Below, piece by piece: positions 6,446-10,894 of a DNA stretch of 10,894 nt; the stretch's first letter is position 1; each line of letters opens with the position of its first letter. Location of the stretch: NCBI RefSeq assembly GCF_040392825.1, contig NZ_JBEBVH010000128.1, positions 1-10,894 on the forward strand, read 5' to 3'. Origin of the DNA: Pseudopedobacter sp040392825. Its GTDB lineage: Bacteria > Bacteroidota > Bacteroidia > Sphingobacteriales > Sphingobacteriaceae. Position numbers and translations under genes: made by a program. Under the pieces are notes generated by a model, which saw only the letters and a program-made list of their open reading frames with translations, was not told the DNA's origin and did not search any database.

Positions 6446-6705
6446 TTTACAAATAACGACATTACAATTTTCCTGCCCAACAAAAAATATTCAATTTTCT
6501 GATGTTACCTTTTGCATTTTTTCCTGTCTATATATTAAACCCGCTTAGAAACGGTGTTTAGAAGGTTAAATAGTGTTGAAAATTTAAAATTACGGTGAAA
6601 ATAGTTGATGAATAAGCTTAAATTTTGGTAATTATGTTGTTACAGAAATGCCAAAAAAATAGCGAAAGCGTTTAACTAAAACTCCAAACGAAAGGGGATT
6701 TTAAG
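6446..6705. other. Divergent intergenic region
   Basis: These 260 bases separate the minus-strand methyltransferase and the plus-strand DUF6600-type gene and must hold both promoters. I find no exact TTTG-N19-TAnnTTTG pair in either direction. Partial matches are TACCTTTTG near 6506-6514 on the plus strand and TTTG (6511-6514) before an AT-rich TATATATTA (6529-6537). I see no reading frame of note, no RNA gene and no repeat here. Confidence 0.4.
6691..6698 (+). promoter_or_regulatory. Shine-Dalgarno-like site of the DUF6600-type gene
   Basis: AAAGGGGA lies 7 bases before the ATG at 6706. It is the only clear purine-rich ribosome-binding site before a gene in this window; the other genes lack one, as is common in Bacteroidota. 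It supports the ATG at 6706 and suggests strong translation. Confidence 0.5.
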
Positions 6706-8004
6706 ATGTTAACTTTAAGAAAAATGATTTTAGGCTTAGGATTCATGGTTGCTTTCTTCGCCTTTGCCAACAGCACCGCAAAAGCTCAGGGACGTAATGT
6801 GTCATTGCAGGTATTTTATGATGAGCTTTCTTACTATGGAGATTGGATAGACAACTCGGAATATGGTTACGTATGGCGACCTAACGTTGGTTCGGATTTT
6901 CGGCCATATTACACTAACGGTCGTTGGGTAATGACACAGTATGGAAATACCTGGGTATCTGATTTTGAATGGGGTTGGGCTCCGTTTCACTATGGTCGTT
7001 GGTATTATGATAATTATGATGGCTGGCTATGGATTCCGGATACAGAATGGGGGCCTGCTTGGGTAGATTGGAGGACAGGAGGGGGCTACTACGGTTGGGC
7101 ACCTATGGGACCAAGAATTACAGTAAGCATTAATATTGGTCCAAGATATTATCCGGATTTTTACTGGGTGTTTATTCCACAACGTTATATTTATTATAAT
7201 AACTATGGAAGATATTGGAATCCGGGAAGAAATGTTACTATCATCAGGAATACAACTATCATCAATAATGTATATGTAAATAATAATGTGAGATATGTTA
7301 GTGGGCCTTCTACAAGAGATGTGAGGCGTGCTACAGGAAGTAACGTACGAGTTCACAGGGTAGAGAGCGCTTCCAGACCTGGTTCTGCAAGAGTAGATAG
7401 AAACTCGGTAAGTGTATATCGTCCACAGATAGATCGTGGAAGAGACGCTACACCCAACAGAGTATCTTCATCAAATAATGGCCGCCCTTCCCGAACCGAA
7501 GGTGGAAATGCCAGAGATAACAGAAATAACGGCAATAACAGACCTCAGGCAATTGATGGTAGAAGTGATAGGGGGAACAGTAGTCCTGGCGTTTCAACAA
7601 GACCATCCAGAGTAGAAAGAGATAATGGTAATGTGCCATCTCGTGGTTCTAATGTGGGTAGAAGCACTACTCCGGACAGATCATCGCGAACTGAAAGTCC
7701 TCAAAGAGAAAATGGATCCAGAGACGGAATGCCATCCAGAACAGAAAGACCTCAACAACAAAGAGTAGAGAGGCCTGGCAGGATAGAAAACAGACCTTCT
7801 GCAGAGAGGAGTGAATCTGTTAGACAAAGTGCGCCACAAAGGCAAGAAAGGGTTCAGCAATCTGCGCCTCAGCGCACAGAACGCCCGTCTACACCTAGTG
7901 TGCAAAGGAGTGAAGGAAGAAGCTCTTCTCCAAGTATGGACAGAGGAAGCTCACGATCTTCTTCTCCATCCAGGGGATCTGGTTCTGAACGCCCGAGTAG
8001 ATAA
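6706..8004 (+). CDS. DUF6600-type exported protein with arginine-rich disordered tail
   Basis: A 432-residue exported protein with a signal peptide (residues 1-27, ending STAKA before Q28). Residues about 35-160 form an aromatic domain of repeated Tyr/Trp phrases: YGYVWRP, YYTNGRWV, WGWAPFHYGRWYY, GWLWIPDTEWGPAWVDWR and YYGWAPMGP. This pattern fits the DUF6600 family, found in Bacteroidota and some other Gram-negatives and of unknown function. Residues about 160-198 are rich in Tyr, Asn and Ile. From about 200 to the end the protein is low-complexity, rich in Arg, Ser, Pro, Asn and Gln, with loose repeats of PSRTE, PSRVE, SSRTE and SAPQR. That tail is expected to be disordered and strongly basic, and could bind anionic surface or nucleic-acid polymers; this is inference. 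The gene is monocistronic, with a good ribosome-binding site before it and a strong terminator after it. Confidence 0.87.
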   Translation: MLTLRKMILGLGFMVAFFAFANSTAKAQGRNVSLQVFYDELSYYGDWIDNSEYGYVWRPNVGSDFRPYYTNGRWVMTQYGNTWVSDFEWGWAPFHYGRWYYDNYDGWLWIPDTEWGPAWVDWRTGGGYYGWAPMGPRITVSINIGPRYYPDFYWVFIPQRYIYYNNYGRYWNPGRNVTIIRNTTIINNVYVNNNVRYVSGPSTRDVRRATGSNVRVHRVESASRPGSARVDRNSVSVYRPQIDRGRDATPNRVSSSNNGRPSRTEGGNARDNRNNGNNRPQAIDGRSDRGNSSPGVSTRPSRVERDNGNVPSRGSNVGRSTTPDRSSRTESPQRENGSRDGMPSRTERPQQQRVERPGRIENRPSAERSESVRQSAPQRQERVQQSAPQRTERPSTPSVQRSEGRSSSPSMDRGSSRSSSPSRGSGSERPSR

Positions 8005-8026
8005 GAATACAAATTGAGAATATGAC

Positions 8027-8062
8027 AGCCTTCAAAGAATATAAACCTTTGAAGGCTTTTTT
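8027..8062 (+). terminator. Strong intrinsic terminator
   Basis: AGCCTTCAAAG (8027-8037) and CTTTGAAGGCT (8047-8057) form a perfect 11-bp stem around a 9-base loop, followed by a run of six T (8057-8062). It lies 22 bases after the stop of the DUF6600-type gene. It should end that transcript and separate it from lpxH. Confidence 0.92.
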
Positions 8063-8112
8063 ATATTAACATTAGTCGAGAAAGTTTATTTTTACGGTTT
8101 AGAATTAGGCTT

Positions 8113-8865
8113 TTGAAAAAAACAAATCTATATTTTGCGTCAGACTTCCATTTAGGCGTTCCCAATTATCAGGCAAGCCGAGAGCGTGAAGCTAAAGTTG
8201 TGGCATGGTTAGATGCGATTAAGGAAAATGCTACGGAAGTTTTTCTGGTAGGAGATATTTTTGATTTCTGGTTCGAATATGCTGCCGTTATTCCAAAGGG
8301 TTTTATACGCCTTCAGGGCAAACTAGCCGAATTAAGTGATGCAGGAATAAAGTTGTATTTTTTTAAAGGTAACCACGACATGTGGGTGTTCGATTATTTT
8401 AAAAAAGAGTTTAACCTGCAGGTTATAAATGATGAATTGGTTATCGAACGCGAAGGAAAAAGGTTTTTTATTCACCATGGCGATGGTTTAGGTGATGGAG
8501 ATAAAAGCTATAAGCTTTTAAAAAATTTTTTTAGAAGTCCGTTTTGCCAGTGGTTATTTGCAAGGATACATCCGAACCTGGGAATAGGAATAGCGAATTA
8601 CTGGAGTGGTAAAAGCAGACTGGCAGGGAATAAAAACCTTTGGAAACCAGATGTAGAATTTGAAAAGAATTGGGCTGAAAAAACTTACCTGGGTATAGAG
8701 AAACAATTTGGCAGCTTTGACTATTTAGTATTTGGACATAGGCATAATCCGTTTATCATCTCGTTAAATGATAAGACAACTTATGTAAATTTAGGCGAGT
8801 GGGTAAATGATTCCTATTATGCTCAATTTGATGGAGAAAAGATTGAGTTAAAAAAGTGGCTTTGA
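8113..8865 (+). CDS. lpxH: UDP-2,3-diacylglucosamine diphosphatase
   Basis: LpxH cleaves UDP-2,3-diacylglucosamine to lipid X and UMP on the inner face of the cytoplasmic membrane, an early step of lipid A synthesis. The 250-residue protein is a calcineurin-like metallophosphoesterase with all metal-site motifs: DFH (D11, H13), GDIFD (GD at 47-48), GNHD (86-89), HHGDG (H121, H122) and GHRH (H209, H211). The long insert between residues about 130 and 190 (FFRSPFCQWLFARIHPNLGIG) fits the lipid-binding cap of LpxH. Translation appears to start at TTG (8113), giving MKKTNLYFASDFHLG; there is no ATG upstream in frame before the motif. Three bases separate its stop from the next gene. Bacteroidota homologues are also annotated simply as phosphodiesterases, but LpxH is the best call. 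Confidence 0.9.
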   Translation: MKKTNLYFASDFHLGVPNYQASREREAKVVAWLDAIKENATEVFLVGDIFDFWFEYAAVIPKGFIRLQGKLAELSDAGIKLYFFKGNHDMWVFDYFKKEFNLQVINDELVIEREGKRFFIHHGDGLGDGDKSYKLLKNFFRSPFCQWLFARIHPNLGIGIANYWSGKSRLAGNKNLWKPDVEFEKNWAEKTYLGIEKQFGSFDYLVFGHRHNPFIISLNDKTTYVNLGEWVNDSYYAQFDGEKIELKKWL

Positions 8866-8868
8866 TTT

Positions 8869-9678
8869 ATGAAATATCTTCTGCGGTATATTTTCTTTTT
8901 ATTACTGTTGATTTCAGCATCTGAGCTTTTTTCTCAGAGTTTTATAAAAGAAGCCAGTATTGATACAGCATGTAAACTAGCGAGAATAGACCAGTTTGGC
9001 AATATTTACGCGGTAACACCGGCAAATGAATTGCTTAAATATAACGCTAAAGGACAGAAATTGTGGGCTTATAGTAATAAGAACTTTGGAGATATTAATC
9101 AAATAGATGTTAAAGATCCTTTAAGAGTAGTCGTTTATTATCCTAACCACCAGCAAATTATAGTCTTAAATAACAATCTTAGTGAGATTGGCCGATACTC
9201 GTTTAACCGTGATCCGGATATTCAGATTACTTTAGTTGCCTCAGCTAATAATAATGGTTACTGGATTTACGACCAGTTAAACCGTGAATTGAGGAAATTA
9301 AGCAATACATTTACTGATGAGCTTAAGACAGGAAATATCTATCAGAGAGATGGCATAGACATGCAGGCAACTTATCTATATGCCAATGACTCGTATGTTT
9401 TTGTAAATGATAGAGGTGAAGGAATCCGAATTTTCGATCGTTTTGGAAACTTTTACAAAACAGCCGTTGTAGATGCTCCTCAGGATTTTGAGGTAGAAGG
9501 AAGTAAAATTTTCTTTAAGAAAGACGGCAAACTTTGTATCTACGATTTTCTTAGTTTTCAACTGGTTTCTTTACAAACTCCATCTGTAAAAAATCCAATA
9601 AATTTTATTAAGTATCTTAACCACCTGCTGATAATAGGTGAAAAAGAGTTAACTTTGTGGTCTTTAAAAAACGACTGA
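8869..9678 (+). CDS. Exported propeller-like protein of unknown function
   Basis: A 269-residue protein with a signal peptide (hydrophobic residues about 4-17, probable cleavage near S22/Q23). The rest reads as a run of beta strands with repeated short phrases such as DQFGNIYAVTPANELLKYN, NNGYWIYDQLNRELRKLS and DRFGNFYKTAVVD. These resemble the blades of a beta-propeller, roughly 40-50 residues each, though I cannot assign a specific family. There are no catalytic motifs and no lipobox. It starts three bases after lpxH, so the two are almost certainly cotranscribed and may be translationally coupled, which hints at an envelope role. Base composition is like its neighbours. Function is unknown. 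Confidence 0.82.
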   Translation: MKYLLRYIFFLLLLISASELFSQSFIKEASIDTACKLARIDQFGNIYAVTPANELLKYNAKGQKLWAYSNKNFGDINQIDVKDPLRVVVYYPNHQQIIVLNNNLSEIGRYSFNRDPDIQITLVASANNNGYWIYDQLNRELRKLSNTFTDELKTGNIYQRDGIDMQATYLYANDSYVFVNDRGEGIRIFDRFGNFYKTAVVDAPQDFEVEGSKIFFKKDGKLCIYDFLSFQLVSLQTPSVKNPINFIKYLNHLLIIGEKELTLWSLKND

Positions 9679-9744
9679 TCTTTTGCTGTTGTGTCGTGGT
9701 GGCGATAAATAAGATTAGGTCTTCAGAAGTATAGATTTCATATC

Positions 9745-10821
9745 ATGTTAGATAAATTAGAAGCTATAAAACTACGTCGGGATGATGTAGAGAGAGAATT
9801 GTCTAATCCGGAAGCAACGCAGGACATGAAACGTTTTGCTCAATTGAATAAGGAATATAAAGATTTAGGTCTTATTGTAGACGAATACTTTAAGTACAAA
9901 AATGTTGTGAGCAATATTGCTGCTAACAAAGAGATTCTGGCCAATGAGAAAGATCAGGAATTGAGAGAAATGGCCAAAGAGGAATTAGACGCTTTACTTC
10001 CTGAAAAAGAAGAAATGGAAGCTAAGATTCGGTTGATGCTGGTTCCTAAAGATCCGGGAGATGAAAAAGATGCTATTCTGGAAATCAGAGGTGGAACAGG
10101 TGGTGACGAGGCTGCTATTTTTGCCGGAGATTTATACCGTATGTATACACGTTATTGTGAAGGTAGAGGCTGGAAGACAGAGGTACTGGAAGTTACCGAT
10201 GGAACAAATGGTGGTTATAAAGAAGTTGTTTTTAAAGTGAGTGGAGAAGATGTCTATGGAACTTTAAAATATGAATCTGGAGTACACCGTGTGCAACGTG
10301 TGCCAGATACCGAAACTCAGGGCCGTGTACATACTTCCGCAGCATCTGTGGCTGTGTTACCAGAGGCAGAAGAGGTCGATGTAGAGATCAATCCCGCAGA
10401 TATCGAGATGCAAACGTCAAGATCTGGTGGTGCTGGTGGGCAGAACGTAAATAAAGTAGAGACCAAAGTTCAATTAACGCATAAACCTACGGGGATTGTA
10501 GTCGTTTGTCAGGTAGAGCGTTCACAATTGGGAAACAGAGAAAGAGCTATGGAGATGCTCCGCAGTAAGCTTTATGAACGCGAGCTGGCAAAATATAATG
10601 ACGAAATTGCAAGTAAGCGTAAGACAATGGTTTCTACAGGAGACAGATCTGCAAAGATCCGTACTTATAATTATCCACAGGGAAGAGTTACAGAGCATCG
10701 TATAGGATTAACTTTATATAATCTTCCTGCAGTAATGAATGGAGAGATTCAGGAGATCCTGGATGCATTACAATTTGCAGAAAATGCAGAGAAACTGAAA
10801 GAAGGTTCATCCGTTTTGTAA
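9745..10821 (+). CDS. prfA: Peptide chain release factor 1
   Basis: RF1 recognises UAA and UAG in the ribosomal A site and triggers release of the finished protein. The 358-residue length is standard. The stop-codon reading motif is P187-D188-T189 (a PxT of RF1, not the SPF of RF2), within GVHRVQRVPDTETQGRVHTS. The catalytic GGQ is at residues 231-233 in SRSGGAGGQNVNKVETK. Its glutamine is the usual target of the PrmC methyltransferase, which is not in this window. The N-terminal helical domain (residues 1-105) and the segment EIRGGTGGDEAAIFAGDLYRMY are typical. It follows the propeller-like gene by 66 bases with no terminator between them, and no convincing promoter of its own is visible. 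It ends just before the promoter of the probable tRNA. Confidence 0.97.
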   Translation: MLDKLEAIKLRRDDVERELSNPEATQDMKRFAQLNKEYKDLGLIVDEYFKYKNVVSNIAANKEILANEKDQELREMAKEELDALLPEKEEMEAKIRLMLVPKDPGDEKDAILEIRGGTGGDEAAIFAGDLYRMYTRYCEGRGWKTEVLEVTDGTNGGYKEVVFKVSGEDVYGTLKYESGVHRVQRVPDTETQGRVHTSAASVAVLPEAEEVDVEINPADIEMQTSRSGGAGGQNVNKVETKVQLTHKPTGIVVVCQVERSQLGNRERAMEMLRSKLYERELAKYNDEIASKRKTMVSTGDRSAKIRTYNYPQGRVTEHRIGLTLYNLPAVMNGEIQEILDALQFAENAEKLKEGSSVL

Positions 10822-10827
10822 AAAAAG

Positions 10828-10857
10828 TTTGCAAATAAAAACAAATGTTTATATTTG
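10828..10857 (+). promoter_or_regulatory. Bacteroidota-type promoter for the probable tRNA
   Basis: TTTG (10828-10831) and TATATTTG (10850-10857) are separated by 18 bases. They match the -33 TTTG and -7 TAnnTTTG elements of Bacteroidota housekeeping promoters, with the expected spacing of about 19. It begins seven bases after the prfA stop and would start transcription near 10861, about 25 bases before the tRNA. It is the best promoter in the window. Confidence 0.8.
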
Positions 10858-10885
10858 CACTCCCAATCGCAAGAGACGGGAAGAG

Positions 10886-10894
10886 GGTCTGGTA
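10886..10894 (+). tRNA. Probable tRNA-Asp, first 9 bases only
   Basis: GGTCTGGTA is all that is left before the window ends. It matches the start of Bacteroidota tRNA-Asp as I remember it: a seven-base acceptor arm GGTCTGG followed by T8 and A9, the invariant and common bases at those positions. A strong promoter lies just upstream, with a short leader that begins no reading frame. Nine bases are too few for certainty, and a different tRNA or no tRNA remains possible. Confidence 0.45.

Noticed and set aside
6802..7905. Several minus-strand open frames across the DUF6600-type gene
   Set aside because: They are side effects of the repetitive composition of the plus-strand gene; their translations lack start signals and recognisable motifs.
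7811..8017. 68-codon plus-strand frame over the tail of the DUF6600-type gene
   Set aside because: It lies almost wholly inside the longer gene in another frame and runs only a few bases past its stop; the low-complexity tail explains the open frame.
8087..8094. Possible lpxH -7 element (TATTTTTA)
   Set aside because: One mismatch and no -33 partner; the region is AT-rich after a terminator, so such matches are expected by chance.
9732..9739. Possible prfA promoter (TAGATTTC)
   Set aside because: It differs from TAnnTTTG at the last base and has no TTTG at the right distance upstream; prfA may instead be read from the lpxH transcript.
1..10894. Search for mobile elements, CRISPR arrays, toxin-antitoxin or defence modules
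   Set aside because: I found no transposase, integrase, terminal inverted repeats, regularly spaced repeats with unique spacers, or known defence domains; the window is mainly core genes.

Overview
The window looks like ordinary chromosome from a member of the Bacteroidota, most likely the Sphingobacteriaceae (Pedobacter-like). This rests on the AT-rich sequence, promoters of the TTTG / TAnnTTTG type, scarcity of Shine-Dalgarno sites, and several families typical of the phylum: a carboxypeptidase-regulatory-like domain ending in a SusC-type LNEVTV box, a DUF6600-type protein and an RsmI-like methylase. It carries ten complete protein genes I can support, plus one truncated at the left edge. 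A probable tRNA-Asp is cut off at the right edge.

Left part (1-1660): a lipoprotein gene truncated at the left edge and a small exported protein, both on the minus strand, followed by a short conserved-type hypothetical protein on the plus strand. Centre-left (1873-4701): a plus-strand housekeeping run of yicC (endoribonuclease family), gmk (guanylate kinase), nadD (NAD synthesis) and a MiaE-like tRNA hydroxylase. Two unusual spacers sit here: a 14-bp tandem repeat running into the gmk start, and a long imperfect palindrome before nadD. The run ends in a hairpin terminator that lies inside the coding sequence of the convergent neighbour.

Centre (4692-6445): a minus-strand two-gene operon with an ATGA start/stop overlap. 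It encodes an RsmI-like methyltransferase followed by a protein that is recognisably a flavin aromatic hydroxylase (PheA/TfdB type) but has lost its FAD-binding motifs. This probable pseudoenzyme is the most unusual gene in the window.

Right part (6706-10894): a DUF6600-type exported protein with an arginine-rich disordered tail and a strong terminator; lpxH (lipid A synthesis) tightly linked to an exported propeller-like protein; prfA (release factor 1); and a good promoter leading into the probable tRNA-Asp.

I see no mobile element, CRISPR array, phage module or defence system. Most of the window is core metabolism, translation and envelope genes. The items worth a second look are the degenerate hydroxylase, the repeat before gmk, the embedded terminator and the apparently leaderless yicC transcript.
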